From: Clostridiales bacterium
Lineage (GTDB): Bacteria > Bacillota > Clostridia > Caldicoprobacterales > UBA3941
Direction of reading: 5' to 3'
Assembly: GCA_012735575.1 (NCBI GenBank)
Contig: JAAYGY010000037.1
Span: forward strand, 1-62,264
Length of the DNA stretch: 62,264 nt
The translations under genes and the position numbers were made by a program. Below are positions 35,839 through 45,507 of the stretch, piece after piece; the first letter of the stretch is position 1; each line of letters opens with the position of its first letter. The notes under the pieces are model-generated. The model was not told the DNA's origin and ran no database searches. It was given only the letters and a program-made list of their open reading frames with translations.

Positions 35839-36792
35839 ATATTCGTCATAAGCGCGAATAATTGACATAACCAGTTCGTGTCTGACCACATCCCTGTGAG
35901 TCAAATGCACAAACTCAATCCCTTTAATCCCATTTAATACTTGTACAGCCTCTACCAGACCGGATTTTTCGCCTGAAGGTAAATCAATCTGTGTTATATC
36001 CCCATTTATAACTGCCTTAGATCCAACTCCAAGTCGGGTTAAGAACATTTTCATCTGTTCAGAAGTGGTGTTTTGCGCTTCGTCTAATATTATAAAGGCA
36101 TCGTCTAGAGTTCTACCACGCATATATGCTAAAGGGGCTACTTCAATAACACCCCTTTCAATAAGCCTGGTATAAGTCTCTAAGCCCATTAAGTCATGTA
36201 GTGCATCGTATAAGGGCCTTAAATAGGGATCCACCTTATTTTGTAAATCTCCAGGAAGAAAACCAAGTTTTTCTCCCGCCTCAACCGCTGGTCTAGTCAA
36301 TATAATCCTGCTTATTTGTTTATTTTTAAAAGAATTTACAGCCATGGCCATTGATAGATATGTTTTTCCTGTTCCTGCAGGACCAATACCAAAAACTATA
36401 TCATTTTGTTTCATGGCCTTGATATATTTAGCCTGACCAAGGGTTTTAGCTTTAATTTGTTTGCCTTTATGGGTTATACATACAATATCTCCCATAAGTT
36501 CTCCTAAATTATCAGTTTCTCCTTCCCTGGCTAACTGAATAAAGTATCTTACCTTGCCCTTGTCTATTCTTCCACCTTCCTTAATACTGTCTAAAAGCTT
36601 TTTTATAACAGTATAAGCTAAATCTACAGATTGATCTTTGCCTAAAAGATGAAGCTGTGTTTGGCGAACTACTATTTGAACATCCAGCTCTTCTTCCAAC
36701 AATTTAATGTTTTCATCGAACTTGCCAAAAAGCTCTATCATTTGACTTATATTTTCTATTTCAATTAATCTATCCTTTAGTATATCTTCCAA
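35812..36792 (-). CDS. phoH: PhoH-like ATPase
   Basis: The 326 residues have an N-terminal KH-like region (about 15-70) and a PhoH P-loop domain with Walker A GPAGTGKTYLSMA, RPAVEAGEKLGFLPGD, and Walker B FIILDEAQNTT. The family is an RNA-associated ATPase, and its location beside ybeY suggests a role in rRNA metabolism. The C-terminal residues RRSSTK are coded by the tandemly duplicated 22-bp unit. It lies between yqfD and pgpH in the conserved Firmicutes order. Confidence 0.95.
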   Translation of the reverse strand: MEDILKDRLIEIENISQMIELFGKFDENIKLLEEELDVQIVVRQTQLHLLGKDQSVDLAYTVIKKLLDSIKEGGRIDKGKVRYFIQLAREGETDNLGELMGDIVCITHKGKQIKAKTLGQAKYIKAMKQNDIVFGIGPAGTGKTYLSMAMAVNSFKNKQISRIILTRPAVEAGEKLGFLPGDLQNKVDPYLRPLYDALHDLMGLETYTRLIERGVIEVAPLAYMRGRTLDDAFIILDEAQNTTSEQMKMFLTRLGVGSKAVINGDITQIDLPSGEKSGLVEAVQVLNGIKGIEFVHLTHRDVVRHELVMSIIRAYDEYNKRRSSTK

Positions 36793-36803
36793 ATAATATC
36801 CCC

Positions 36804-37994
36804 CTAATTTACTGAAAGCTCTATCTGTTCAGCAATATCTTCTAATACCTCTACATAAACTATGGCTTTATAGCCTATATCTTTAATAATATCGTATTTG
36901 AACTTTTTGTCAATGACTTTTGCTCCACTGGGTATTTTTTTCAATGCATCTTCCATTGCTTTTTCAGCTGCTATTTCCTTAGCTAATTTATCTTTTTCTC
37001 GGGAGGGATTCTTTTTAACTTCGTGATACTCTCTAATTACCCAAGCTAATTTTAAGTTAAAATTATTTCCTAATATATGATGACGCTTTTCTTCGATCTC
37101 ATACTCATCAAAGGGTATATCCTGGGTGTTTATATTTATTTGCCAATTTTTTGTTTCTAATAACTTATGAGTGATTTTCTTTCCCGTTCTTTTCTTTGAA
37201 ATACTTTGGAAATCTGCCTGCCCCACTCCTTCATACCAGGTTCTGGCCCATATATTGGCCTTGGCATGAACATAACGAACCATTTGAGTGTCCTGGTGTT
37301 CGATTATTCCGCTCACCAATAGCTGCCCTTTTCTTACAGTATCTCCTACCTCTACCATCAGCTCCCCTTCCATTACTATGGGTTGTTCTATGATGGCATC
37401 CTTTGATGCTACTATATTGCACGGAGTACTAGTATCAATTAGTTTTGGAGGCTTTACCCCTTCCACAACTCTGACAATGGCCTTGGTACCCTTAAGCTCA
37501 ATGCTAGCCCACGAAAGCTCTGGCAATTCTATAAGCAATTGATTTTCTATATCCCATAAGTTGAGGCTACCTTTATATACACCTGGACTAATACCTTTTT
37601 GTTCTAGGAACTCATAAATTATCTCTTTATCCATTTTTGTTAGGCCTTTTACTTCTACTACCCAAATAAAAGAAGATAAAATATATAAAATTATAAGAAA
37701 AATTAGCATACCTATCACAAGCATTTTTCTATGCCTGAAGCGATATGCCAAAAAAGGAAAGCCATTTTTATCAACAATCTTTATTCTACATGGGACTATA
37801 CGGACTATAGAGGGAAGGGTTTTAAAGTCCTTTATTCCAATCCTGGCAGTAAGGGATGTATAGCTTATCCTATTTATTGCCCATAGTTTTACTCCCCTAC
37901 TAACACATAGATTTATAAATTTCTCTAGGGAAAGCCCATCTACCCTAATAACTAGATATCCCATTAAATAATTCCATATCTTTAAAAAAATCAA
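36804..37994 (-). CDS. yqfD: Sporulation protein YqfD
   Basis: YqfD (SpoIVFB-era family, conserved in endospore formers) is a single-pass membrane protein needed for late spore development; its molecular role is unclear. The roughly 396 residues carry an N-terminal IRVDGLSLEKFINLCVSRGV segment and one clear membrane helix (about residues 90-112), and the rest is external. VVEGVKPPKLI and NIVASKDAIIEQPIVMEGE are typical. The TTG at 37994 is preferred because AGAGGTG lies six bases upstream; a GTG at 38003 overlaps that site. It is coupled with yqfC upstream and phoH downstream. Confidence 0.9.
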   Translation of the reverse strand: MIFLKIWNYLMGYLVIRVDGLSLEKFINLCVSRGVKLWAINRISYTSLTARIGIKDFKTLPSIVRIVPCRIKIVDKNGFPFLAYRFRHRKMLVIGMLIFLIILYILSSFIWVVEVKGLTKMDKEIIYEFLEQKGISPGVYKGSLNLWDIENQLLIELPELSWASIELKGTKAIVRVVEGVKPPKLIDTSTPCNIVASKDAIIEQPIVMEGELMVEVGDTVRKGQLLVSGIIEHQDTQMVRYVHAKANIWARTWYEGVGQADFQSISKKRTGKKITHKLLETKNWQININTQDIPFDEYEIEEKRHHILGNNFNLKLAWVIREYHEVKKNPSREKDKLAKEIAAEKAMEDALKKIPSGAKVIDKKFKYDIIKDIGYKAIVYVEVLEDIAEQIELSVN

Positions 37995-38031
37995 GAAATC
38001 CACCTCTACCTACTGAAAATATCATTACACC

Positions 38032-38310
38032 TTATATAAATTCAATGGACTTTATATCCCCGTTTATCATAATATCGTCAGCTGCTATATTACGAAGATT
38101 TAACTGGTTACCCCGAACCCTTATTACTCCAGTAGTTGAATTTACTCTTATCAGGTCTGGTGTATATTCTATAATTCCCCTATGATTTTCTACCATCATC
38201 TGACTGTTACCTATAAGATTCATTTTGGGCATATTCAAGGTTATTTCCTTGGGCAGATCAAACATTTCAGATACTGTTGATTTTACTTCCTGCAATTTCT
38301 TCTTTTTCAT
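38032..38310 (-). CDS. yqfC: Sporulation protein YqfC
   Basis: This 92-residue protein is of the YabP/YqfC family found in endospore formers; in Bacillus it is expressed in the mother cell. The sequence is basic at the N-terminus (MKKKKLQEVK), followed by beta-strand-rich repeats such as ITLNMPKMNLIGN and VRGNQLNLRNIAADDIMI. It lies 28 bases upstream of yqfD on the same strand. No enzymatic motif is visible. Confidence 0.9.
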   Translation of the reverse strand: MKKKKLQEVKSTVSEMFDLPKEITLNMPKMNLIGNSQMMVENHRGIIEYTPDLIRVNSTTGVIRVRGNQLNLRNIAADDIMINGDIKSIEFI

Positions 38311-38384
38311 ACCAAATTTCTCCTCTATTTATGATGAATTTCTTTCAATCCTAATATCGCTATATTAATTGTATGCTGAAAACA

Positions 38385-38415
38385 AAAAAACTAGAATGAA
38401 TTCAACATTCTAGTT
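38385..38415 (-). terminator. Terminator upstream of yqfC
   Basis: On the minus strand AACTAGAATG pairs with CATTCTAGTT and continues into TTTTTTG. It follows the 143-aa frame and separates it from yqfC. Confidence 0.88.
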
Positions 38416-38427
38416 TTTAAGCTAAAT

Positions 38428-38841
38428 TTACAGTTTATTTCTACGACATTTAGGGGGAGACAAAATCTCGGAAATAATAATGCCATCGACTAACCTATCT
38501 GGTGTTAATTTTATTAGCCCTTTCTTAAAGCTTGATTGATCTTGTTCTAAACGGGTAGCTACCCGTGGCGCAACCAAGGGTTTTACTTGAGGTTTAGTCT
38601 GGGGTTTGGCTTGTGATCTAGATTGAGGCTTGGTCTGAGACTTAAACTGAATCTGGCCCTCAGTGTCTGATACTGTGCTTGTAACACCTTTGCCTGACGC
38701 CCAGCTTTCATCGACATCTGAAGGAATCTCTTTTGGTGCTGTTCTTTCTTGAGTTTGGGCTGGCCTTGTCGGCCTCCCCAATATCTTAATAATATTAGAC
38801 AATACCGCTGCTATAATAAACAGTATTACAATTTCATACAT
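38428..38841 (-). CDS. Single-pass membrane protein with KPQ-rich linker, unknown function
   Basis: About 137 residues begin with one membrane helix (MYEIVILFIIAAVLSNIIKI). A low-complexity linker made of short repeats of KPQ, SQ and KSQ type (about residues 65-95) follows, and then a C-terminal segment (LTPDRLVDGIIISEILSPPKC). The start ATG at 38841 has GGGGG nine bases upstream. I do not recognise a family. Its place between the NfeD-type protease gene and yqfC, with its own terminator, suggests cotranscription with the protease. The C-terminal motif looks like a docking or regulatory tail, but no function is proposed. Confidence 0.7.
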   Translation of the reverse strand: MYEIVILFIIAAVLSNIIKILGRPTRPAQTQERTAPKEIPSDVDESWASGKGVTSTVSDTEGQIQFKSQTKPQSRSQAKPQTKPQVKPLVAPRVATRLEQDQSSFKKGLIKLTPDRLVDGIIISEILSPPKCRRNKL

Positions 38842-38874
38842 TTTGAAATTCCCCCTCATATTTTCCTATTTTTA

Positions 38875-40176
38875 TTACCGATCTTTAGAAACAACAACTG
38901 ATAAGCCCTTGTCCTCAACTACTATTATAGGTGTACCTGGAGCAATAAATTCACCTTCGGATACAGCATCCAATCTTCTTCCTTGTATTTCTATAATTCC
39001 TGATGGCCTTAGGGTAGTTATAGCTGTCCCTCTTCTCCCTACTAAACCTTCAGCCATATTTTCTACGGTTAGATGGGTATTTCCTACAACAGTTTCAGAT
39101 AATACGACTCTTCTAAAAGTGCCCATCCCTTTCAAAAACCGGATAAGAATTGGTGTCAGTATGGTTACCAGAACTAAAGCTATACCAAAGTTTTTTAAAC
39201 CCCTTATAGGATCCGATGCGGCAAATATCACTCCGATAATTATGGCTACTATTCCAATAATCCCTGGCAAACCAAAACCAGGCATAAATAACTCTACTAC
39301 TAAAAAAATAATTCCTATAAAAAAGACAACAACAGGCCACCAATGTGAATATCCAGCCATGAGATTGGCTCCGAAATATAATGTTAAAGACCCAATTCCT
39401 ACAATACCAGCTATGCCAAAACCCTGAGTAAATATTTCAATTATGATAGCGATTATCCCTATGGTAAGCAGGAAAGGTGCCACACTGCTCTTTGTGAGAA
39501 ACTGTGCCAGTTTAAAAAGAAAATCGGGCTGTTTCTCAACTACATATGCGTTTTTAAAACCTAGGTAATCTAATACATTTTGACGTCCTTCCAATATCTC
39601 TTCCGCATATTCATATTCTTTTGCCGTAACGGCTGTAATATCTAGCAAGGATCCTGCTGGAGAAAGCTCTGGAATTTCTAACTCCTTATCCACCATTGCT
39701 GCAGCAATTGTTTTATCCCTACCATTACGCTCAGCTGCTGATTCAAATTCGCCTCTTATAACTGCTACAGCCTTGCTGCTATAGGGAATAGGCTCCGCAG
39801 AACCCATATGACTGCCTGGTGCCATTATTATCCTGGGAGCAGTAATAGCAATAAGAGCACCTGCTGATATAGCTCTATCGCTAATATATACAACTATAGG
39901 AATTTTGGACTGTTCAATAGCCTGTTTCATATTAAGTGCAGCATCCACCCTACCCCCAAAAGTAGATAACTCCACTAATATGGCATCAGCACCTAAATTT
40001 TCAGCTTCCTGTAAGCTTTTTACAAAAAAAGTAGCCATGGCAGGAGTTATCTCCCCATTTATGGGGATAATGTATACGGTTTCTTTGCTTTCCGCCTTAG
40101 TTTCTCCAAAGACGGAAAAACCCATACCAATAATTATTCCAATTATTACAAGCCATAAAAAAATATTTTTATCCAT
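38875..40176 (-). CDS. NfeD-type membrane-bound ClpP-class serine protease
   Basis: The roughly 433-residue protein has an N-terminal signal-type helix and then a ClpP-like domain (IIPINGEITPAMATFFVKSL; nucleophile serine in DRAISAGALIA; conserved GSHMGSAEPI). Four to five membrane helices (about 230-370) and a C-terminal NfeD OB-fold domain (VGRRGTAITTLRPSG) complete it. It corresponds to Bacillus YqeZ, linked to stress and membrane organisation. The ATG at 40176 is used since GGAG lies just upstream. In Bacillus the flotillin-like floA and yqeY are next to it; neither is present here. Confidence 0.93.
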   Translation of the reverse strand: MDKNIFLWLVIIGIIIGMGFSVFGETKAESKETVYIIPINGEITPAMATFFVKSLQEAENLGADAILVELSTFGGRVDAALNMKQAIEQSKIPIVVYISDRAISAGALIAITAPRIIMAPGSHMGSAEPIPYSSKAVAVIRGEFESAAERNGRDKTIAAAMVDKELEIPELSPAGSLLDITAVTAKEYEYAEEILEGRQNVLDYLGFKNAYVVEKQPDFLFKLAQFLTKSSVAPFLLTIGIIAIIIEIFTQGFGIAGIVGIGSLTLYFGANLMAGYSHWWPVVVFFIGIIFLVVELFMPGFGLPGIIGIVAIIIGVIFAASDPIRGLKNFGIALVLVTILTPILIRFLKGMGTFRRVVLSETVVGNTHLTVENMAEGLVGRRGTAITTLRPSGIIEIQGRRLDAVSEGEFIAPGTPIIVVEDKGLSVVVSKDR

Positions 40177-40334
40177 GGCCCTCTCCTTCGTGTTGGAATT
40201 TATAGAGATAACAACCGGTGACATGCCAAAAAAGTTAGAAAGAAAAACAAGATAGAAACCTTACTTAAATTATACTATATATTACTACAATTTTCATTAT
40301 TTAAATAATAAATAGGATAAATTGAGTATAAATT

Positions 40335-40368
40335 CAAAAAACCTGATGCATTGCATATCGCATCAGGC
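40335..40368 (-). terminator. Terminator of rpsU; the rest of the 40177-40523 gap is empty
   Basis: CCTGATGC and GCATCAGG form an eight-pair stem (40342-40349 with 40360-40367) followed on the minus strand by TTTTTTG. The remaining 250 bases of this gap are AT-rich and I see no gene or RNA in them. Confidence 0.85.
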
Positions 40369-40523
40369 TTTTATTACAAAACCATACATGATTGTCTATA
40401 CTTGATTGTCTAATAGATTGCTGTTATTCTTTATAAAAAGAATACTCACCCTTAATACTTCTCACATGTCATAAATTTCTACATAAATTTTCTATAGAAC
40501 AACCAAACTGTTATAAATAGATA

Positions 40524-40709
40524 TTAATATTTTTTTCTCCTAGCTGCTTTACGAGCTGCTTCAGATTTCTTTTTTCGCCTTACACTAGGCTTTTCATAGT
40601 GCTCTCTCTTGCGGATCTCGGCTAAAACTCCTGATCTAGCGCACTGACGCTTAAAACGTCTTAAAGCGTTCTCGAAGGATTCATTCTCCCCAACTCTTAT
40701 TTCAGACAT
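40524..40709 (-). CDS. rpsU: 30S ribosomal protein S21
   Basis: S21 (61 aa) joins late in 30S assembly near the anti-Shine-Dalgarno region. The sequence is typical: [20 protein letters not shown], then [20 protein letters not shown], and a basic C-terminal tail. It has its own promoter (40797-40826) and terminator (40335-40368). yqeY, which usually follows in Firmicutes, is not next to it. Confidence 0.97.
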   Translation of the reverse strand: MSEIRVGENESFENALRRFKRQCARSGVLAEIRKREHYEKPSVRRKKKSEAARKAARRKKY

Positions 40710-40796
40710 TTGCTTTCCCTCCCTCCGCTGGAACGATTACCCTATATATAGAAACGTGAGAATTAAATAAAGGTATGTTTCAGCAGCAACTATTCT

Positions 40797-40826
40797 ATTA
40801 TAACGCAGGCTTTTTCCTTATGTCAA
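40797..40826 (-). promoter_or_regulatory. Sigma-A promoter of rpsU
   Basis: TTGACA (40826-40821) and TATAAT (40802-40797) match the consensus with an 18-base spacer. It lies between the HIT gene stop and rpsU. Confidence 0.82.
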
Positions 40827-40842
40827 TATTGAATATGACACA

Positions 40843-41196
40843 TTATCCTAACTTTTGGGGTAAAGGACGACCTCCTAATATATGAAAATGCAGGTGCTCC
40901 ACTGCCATTCCGCTATCGCTTCCGCAATTAACCACAACCCTATATCCAGACTGGTCAACTTTCAGTTCGTTTGCCAGCTTAGGTATCAGAACCATTATTT
41001 CGGCTATAATTTGGCTATTTTCTTCATTAACAAAATTCATAGAAGGAATGTGTTCTTTGGGAATAACCAATACATGCACAGGTGCATTGGGAGCGATATC
41101 GTGAAAAGCAATTATTTTATCATCTTCATATACCTTTTTGGAGGGAAGTTCTCCTCTAATTATTTTGCAAAAAACACAATCATGGTTATTTGACAA
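40843..41196 (-). CDS. HIT family nucleotide hydrolase (HinT-like)
   Basis: HinT proteins hydrolyse adenosine phosphoramidates and related AMP-lysine bonds. The 117 residues show CVFCKIIRGELPSKKVYED at the N-terminus and the histidine triad HLHFHILGG near the C-terminus. The TTG at 41196 is used: GGAGGTG lies six bases upstream and the protein then starts MSNNHDCVFCK, as in the family; a longer frame to 41244 has no support. The gene sits upstream of rpsU, as in many Firmicutes. Confidence 0.94.
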   Translation of the reverse strand: MSNNHDCVFCKIIRGELPSKKVYEDDKIIAFHDIAPNAPVHVLVIPKEHIPSMNFVNEENSQIIAEIMVLIPKLANELKVDQSGYRVVVNCGSDSGMAVEHLHFHILGGRPLPQKLG

Positions 41197-41271
41197 ATAA
41201 TACACCTCCTTCTTCTTAGCTATATATTCTACACCAACAGCCAAAATCCTCTTTTAAATTCGCCTAATAAA

Positions 41272-42588
41272 TTATTTTAATGTTCCTAGCATTATTCCAT
41301 CTTGTATCGTTTCAAGACATACGGGTACAATTTTACCTATAAGACTGTCATTATATTGCACAGCCACTCGTATATAATGATCAGTATAACCTTCATACCA
41401 GTCTTTTTTCTCTTTGCTTTTTTCTTCAAACAGAACCAATTCTTCCTTATCTATAAAGGTTTTTAGATAATTTAATTCCATCTCTTTGCCTAAAGCTATT
41501 AACTTGCGACTGCGAATTTCCTTTATATCCTCAGGTACCTGATCCTTGTATCTTGCAGCTGGAGTTCCTTGCCTTGGTGAATACTTAAATACGTGAATCC
41601 TACTAAATCCAATACTTTTTACAAAATCCATGGTGCCTTCAAATTCTTCCTGAGTTTCCCCAGGGAAACCCACCATAATATCCGTAGTAATAGCTACATT
41701 TGGGATGTATTTTCTTAATCTATCCACTATTTCCCTATACTCTTTAGTATTATACTTTCGGTTCATTCTTTTTAAAGTATGGTCATGGCCACTTTGGAGG
41801 GAAAGATGATAGTGTCTGCATACCTTAATTATGTCCTTAATACCCTTAACATAATCCTCAGTTAACAGGGTAGGCTCTAAAGAACCTAGTCTAATCCTCT
41901 CTACTCCCTCTATTTTTGCAATTTCCTCAATAAGAGATAGCAGATCTACATTATTTAAATCCTTTCCATAGGATGCCACATGTATTCCTGTTAAAACAAA
42001 TTCTTGAAAGCCCGCCTTAACCAAGCTATGAACCTGACTTATGACATCCTCAGGTTTTCGACTTCTTACTGGTCCCCTGGCATAGGGTATAATGCAGTAA
42101 GAACAGTAACGATCGCACCCTTCTTGAATCTTTAGGACTGCCCTTGTCTTTTCGTCATAGGTGCTAATAGGCATTTCTTCGAATTCCCTGACTTCCATTA
42201 TATCCCTTATCAAATTTATGGGTTCTCCAGTTTCTAAAACTTGCTCTACATATTCTACAATCTTATTTCTTTCCCGAGTACCCAATACCAGGTTTACCCC
42301 GGGAATTTCCAAAATCTCTTCAGGAGCTGTTTGTGCATAACATCCAACTACAGCAATTACTGCATTAGGATTATGCCTATTTGCTCTTCGGATCATCTGT
42401 CTGGATTTTCTATCCCCTAAATTTGTAACAGTACAAGTATAGATCACATATATATCAGCAAAATCATTAAAATCTGTTATTATATATCCACTTTGCTCAA
42501 ACTTTTCCTGCATGGCCTGAGTATCATATTGATTAACTTTGCATCCTAACGTATGAAATGCTACTCTTCTGCCATTTTTTGGTCTCAT
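41272..42588 (-). CDS. mtaB: tRNA t6A37 methylthiotransferase MtaB
   Basis: MtaB converts t6A37 to ms2t6A37 in tRNAs reading ANN codons. The 438 residues have an N-terminal UPF0004 domain with cluster cysteines (HTLGCKVNQYD and CTVTNLGDRKS), the radical SAM motif CDRYCSYC, and a C-terminal TRAM domain. Seven-cysteine architecture and the TLGCKVNQ start separate it from MiaB and RimO. It overlaps rsmE by four bases. Confidence 0.95.
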   Translation of the reverse strand: MRPKNGRRVAFHTLGCKVNQYDTQAMQEKFEQSGYIITDFNDFADIYVIYTCTVTNLGDRKSRQMIRRANRHNPNAVIAVVGCYAQTAPEEILEIPGVNLVLGTRERNKIVEYVEQVLETGEPINLIRDIMEVREFEEMPISTYDEKTRAVLKIQEGCDRYCSYCIIPYARGPVRSRKPEDVISQVHSLVKAGFQEFVLTGIHVASYGKDLNNVDLLSLIEEIAKIEGVERIRLGSLEPTLLTEDYVKGIKDIIKVCRHYHLSLQSGHDHTLKRMNRKYNTKEYREIVDRLRKYIPNVAITTDIMVGFPGETQEEFEGTMDFVKSIGFSRIHVFKYSPRQGTPAARYKDQVPEDIKEIRSRKLIALGKEMELNYLKTFIDKEELVLFEEKSKEKKDWYEGYTDHYIRVAVQYNDSLIGKIVPVCLETIQDGIMLGTLK

Positions 42589-43340
42589 TTCATTTCCCCC
42601 ATATAAAACATGATTGCGGCTAAAGCAGCCATTCCTGCAGTTTCAGTCCTTAAAATTCTCTTACCCAGAGTAATGGTATCCCATCCATTTTCCCTAGCCA
42701 GCTGAACTTCCTGATCATCTAATCCACCTTCGGGACCAATAATAATGCCTATATCTTTGCATTCTATTTTATCCTTTGAGTCTCTTTCATCAAGGTATCT
42801 TTTAAGATCCAGTTCCCTTTCATCTTCCCAAAAAAGAATTTTTGCGCAATGGGTAGCTTGCATAATAGCCTGGAAAAAGGTCATGGGCACATCTATAGTA
42901 GGAACTATACCCCTCTTACTCTGCTTTGCCGCCTCTCGTGCAATTTTCTGCCACCTGGCTACTCTCTTACTTGCTTTCTTAGTATCTGACAGATCAGTTA
43001 TGGTTCTAGCAGTCTCCAAAGGCACAATTCTATGCACCCCTAACTCTACGCATTTTTGAATTACAAAATCCATCTTGGAACTTTTGGGTATTCCCTGATA
43101 TAGAGTTACCCTCGTATGGGGCTCACCTTTTGAAGGACCACCTTCTCCCAATTTTACCTTCAGCCAGTTTTTATTGGTCTTAATAATAGTGGCAGGGTAA
43201 TCCATCCCTGCCCCATCACAAACCTCAATAAGATCACCTACACCTAATCTGAGTACGCGCAAAATATGAACTGCATCCTCACCTGTAATCTCCACAAGAG
43301 AGTCTCTTATTCTATCAGCTTCTACGAAAAATCTATTCAT
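42585..43340 (-). CDS. rsmE: 16S rRNA (uracil-1498-N3)-methyltransferase
   Basis: RsmE modifies U1498 of 16S rRNA near the P site. The 251 residues show an N-terminal PUA-like region and a SPOUT knot domain with IGPEGGLDDQEVQLARENG and LGKRILRTETAGMAALA, the family signatures. It lies between prmA and mtaB with overlaps of eight and four bases, indicating an operon reaching back to hrcA. Confidence 0.95.
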   Translation of the reverse strand: MNRFFVEADRIRDSLVEITGEDAVHILRVLRLGVGDLIEVCDGAGMDYPATIIKTNKNWLKVKLGEGGPSKGEPHTRVTLYQGIPKSSKMDFVIQKCVELGVHRIVPLETARTITDLSDTKKASKRVARWQKIAREAAKQSKRGIVPTIDVPMTFFQAIMQATHCAKILFWEDERELDLKRYLDERDSKDKIECKDIGIIIGPEGGLDDQEVQLARENGWDTITLGKRILRTETAGMAALAAIMFYMGEMK

Positions 43341-44274
43341 AACGACTCACCATCACAGCCCATTCTCCCATGGTTTTTATATCAATTACGGTCAACCCGG
43401 CATCTACTATGTTTTTTTCCACATCTTCAATTCTATCTAAAATTATACCCGATGCAATGAATACACCACCAGGTATGATATAATTCTTTATATCTCTGGA
43501 TATCTCGATGATAGCATCGGCTATTATATTTGCAACAATCACGTCAAATTTTCCGTCTACTTTATCCATTAAATTTCCATGAATTACTTCAATTTTGTTC
43601 TTTAAACTATTCCTATCAGCATTCTCTCTGGTTATTCGTACAGCATCCAAATCCAAATCAACAGCCACAGCATTTTTGGCTCCTAATAACAAACCTGATA
43701 TGGACAGAATACCTGTCCCACATCCTATATCAAGTAAACAGGTTTTACTGTTTATATATTTTTCCAAGGCTTGGATACACAATATGGTCGTTTCATGGGT
43801 TCCTGTGCCAAAAGCCATGCCTGGATCCAATTCCAGTACAATCTCTCCCTGTGCAGGAGAATAATTTTCCCAACTGGGCTTTATTACAATGTATCTGCCT
43901 ACCTTTTTGGGTTTGAAGAATTTTTTCCAGTTGTTTGCCCAGTCCTCCTCCTTGACATTGGTAAGCTCCAGAGTTCCCTTACCTAGGTCTATACCTAAAT
44001 CTTGTTTTAGTAGCCAGTTAAGCCTTTCTCTTATGATATTTATACTCTCCCTAGCTGAAGGATTATCAGGCAAATAACCTTTTACTATAACTTCATCACT
44101 ATCATATACTAATGATTCATCTACATAGATCCAGTCAGGCTTTTCTTCTATAAAGGCTTCTATATCCTTAGGATCCTGAATAATTACACCACTTATACCA
44201 GCTTCATTGAGTGCTTCAGTTATTGCTTCAGTTCCTTCGCTGGTGGTTTTTATAGTTACTTCAATCCAATTCAT
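43333..44274 (-). CDS. prmA: Ribosomal protein L11 methyltransferase
   Basis: PrmA trimethylates ribosomal protein L11. The 313 residues show an N-terminal L11-binding ferredoxin-like domain (WIEVTIKTTSEGTEAITEAL), a linker, and a Rossmann methylase domain with LDIGCGTGILSISGLLLGA as motif I and FDVIVANIIADAIIEIS as motif IV. ELDPGMAFGTGTHETT is the family signature. It follows dnaJ by 12 bases. Confidence 0.95.
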   Translation of the reverse strand: MNWIEVTIKTTSEGTEAITEALNEAGISGVIIQDPKDIEAFIEEKPDWIYVDESLVYDSDEVIVKGYLPDNPSARESINIIRERLNWLLKQDLGIDLGKGTLELTNVKEEDWANNWKKFFKPKKVGRYIVIKPSWENYSPAQGEIVLELDPGMAFGTGTHETTILCIQALEKYINSKTCLLDIGCGTGILSISGLLLGAKNAVAVDLDLDAVRITRENADRNSLKNKIEVIHGNLMDKVDGKFDVIVANIIADAIIEISRDIKNYIIPGGVFIASGIILDRIEDVEKNIVDAGLTVIDIKTMGEWAVMVSRYE

Positions 44275-44286
44275 CTATAACTCTCC

Positions 44287-45417
44287 TTAAGCACCAAAGA
44301 CATCTTTCATTTTATCCAGAAAAGACTTTTTTTGCTCATGGTATTCCTTTCCTCCAGTTTCAGTTTCAAACTGGCGTAGGATTTGCTTTTGTTTTTCTGT
44401 TAGTTTCTTTGGCACATCTATATTCACCCTCACATAGAGGTCTCCTCTAGATGTTGAGCGCAATCTTTGGATGCCTTGATTTCTTAGCCTAAACACTGTT
44501 CCTGTTTGAGTACCTTCGGGTATCTTATACTTTACCTTGCCCTCAAGAGTAGGAACTTCTATCTCATCCCCTAATGCTGCCTGAACAAAGGTTATTGGTA
44601 TGTCACAGTGAAGATCATATCCTTTTCTAACAAACAAACTATGAGGTTTTACAGTTATATATACATATAGATCTCCGGGAGGACCACCCCTCTCTCCAGC
44701 CTCACCTTCTCCTCGAAGGGTAATTGCCTGACCGTTATCAATACCAGCCGGTATATTCAGGTTGATTTTTTTGATTTTTCTAACCTTTTTCCTTCCATTA
44801 CATTTTTTACAGGGTTCCGAAATAACAGTACCCTCCCCGCCACAGCGGTTACAGGTCTGTACATTTACAAAACGGCCAAAGGCTGTATTCTGGGTATAAC
44901 TAATTTCTCCAGTACCATTACATTGTGTACAGGTTTCCGGCTGAGTTCCTTTTGCAGCTCCTGTTCCACCACATTCATCACAAGCCTCAAATCTTGAAAT
45001 CTCAATCTCTTTTTTGGCTCCAAAAGCAGCCTCTTCAAAGGTGATGGTCAGATCGTATCTTTTATCAGCACCTCTTACAGGGCCCCTTCTGCGATTAGTA
45101 CTCCTGCCTGAAAACCCACCACCAAAGAACATAACAAAGATATCATCAAAACCGCCAAAGCCTCCAAAGTCAAAATCTCCAAATCCCTGTCCAGTAGGCC
45201 CTTCATGGCCAAACTGATCATACTGGGCTCTGGTCTTTGGATCGCTAAGGACACTATATGCGTCATTTATTTCCTTGAATTTCTCTTCCGCTTCTGGATC
45301 GTCTTTATTAACATCGGGATGATATTTGCGTGCTAATCTTCTGAAAGCCCGCTTTATTTCATCTTCCGTTGCGTTTCTATCTACACCTAACACTTCATAA
45401 TAATCTCTTTTCGCCAA
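44287..45417 (-). CDS. dnaJ: Chaperone protein DnaJ
   Basis: DnaJ delivers substrates to DnaK and stimulates its ATPase. The roughly 376 residues begin with the J domain ([20 protein letters not shown] at about residue 33), then a Gly/Phe-rich region, four zinc-finger repeats ([32 protein letters not shown]) and the C-terminal substrate domains. The TTG at 45417 is preferred ([11 protein letters not shown]): AGGTG lies nine bases upstream, while the GTG at 45429 overlaps it. A hairpin separates it from dnaK. Confidence 0.96.
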   Translation of the reverse strand: MAKRDYYEVLGVDRNATEDEIKRAFRRLARKYHPDVNKDDPEAEEKFKEINDAYSVLSDPKTRAQYDQFGHEGPTGQGFGDFDFGGFGGFDDIFVMFFGGGFSGRSTNRRRGPVRGADKRYDLTITFEEAAFGAKKEIEISRFEACDECGGTGAAKGTQPETCTQCNGTGEISYTQNTAFGRFVNVQTCNRCGGEGTVISEPCKKCNGRKKVRKIKKINLNIPAGIDNGQAITLRGEGEAGERGGPPGDLYVYITVKPHSLFVRKGYDLHCDIPITFVQAALGDEIEVPTLEGKVKYKIPEGTQTGTVFRLRNQGIQRLRSTSRGDLYVRVNIDVPKKLTEKQKQILRQFETETGGKEYHEQKKSFLDKMKDVFGA

Positions 45418-45459
45418 GTCTCTCATCACCTTGCTTTATGCTAATGTCTTATATCCCAG

Positions 45460-45493
45460 AAAAAGCCAGAGCCTTTATGGCTTTGGCTTTTTC
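45460..45493 (-). terminator. Intercistronic terminator between dnaK and dnaJ
   Basis: On the minus strand AAAAAGCCAAAGCC faces GGCTCTGGCTTTTT with one mismatch and a T-rich end. It lies 14 bases past dnaK and probably reduces, not blocks, expression of dnaJ and the genes below. Confidence 0.82.
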
Positions 45494-45507
45494 TAATTAT
45501 ACATTAT

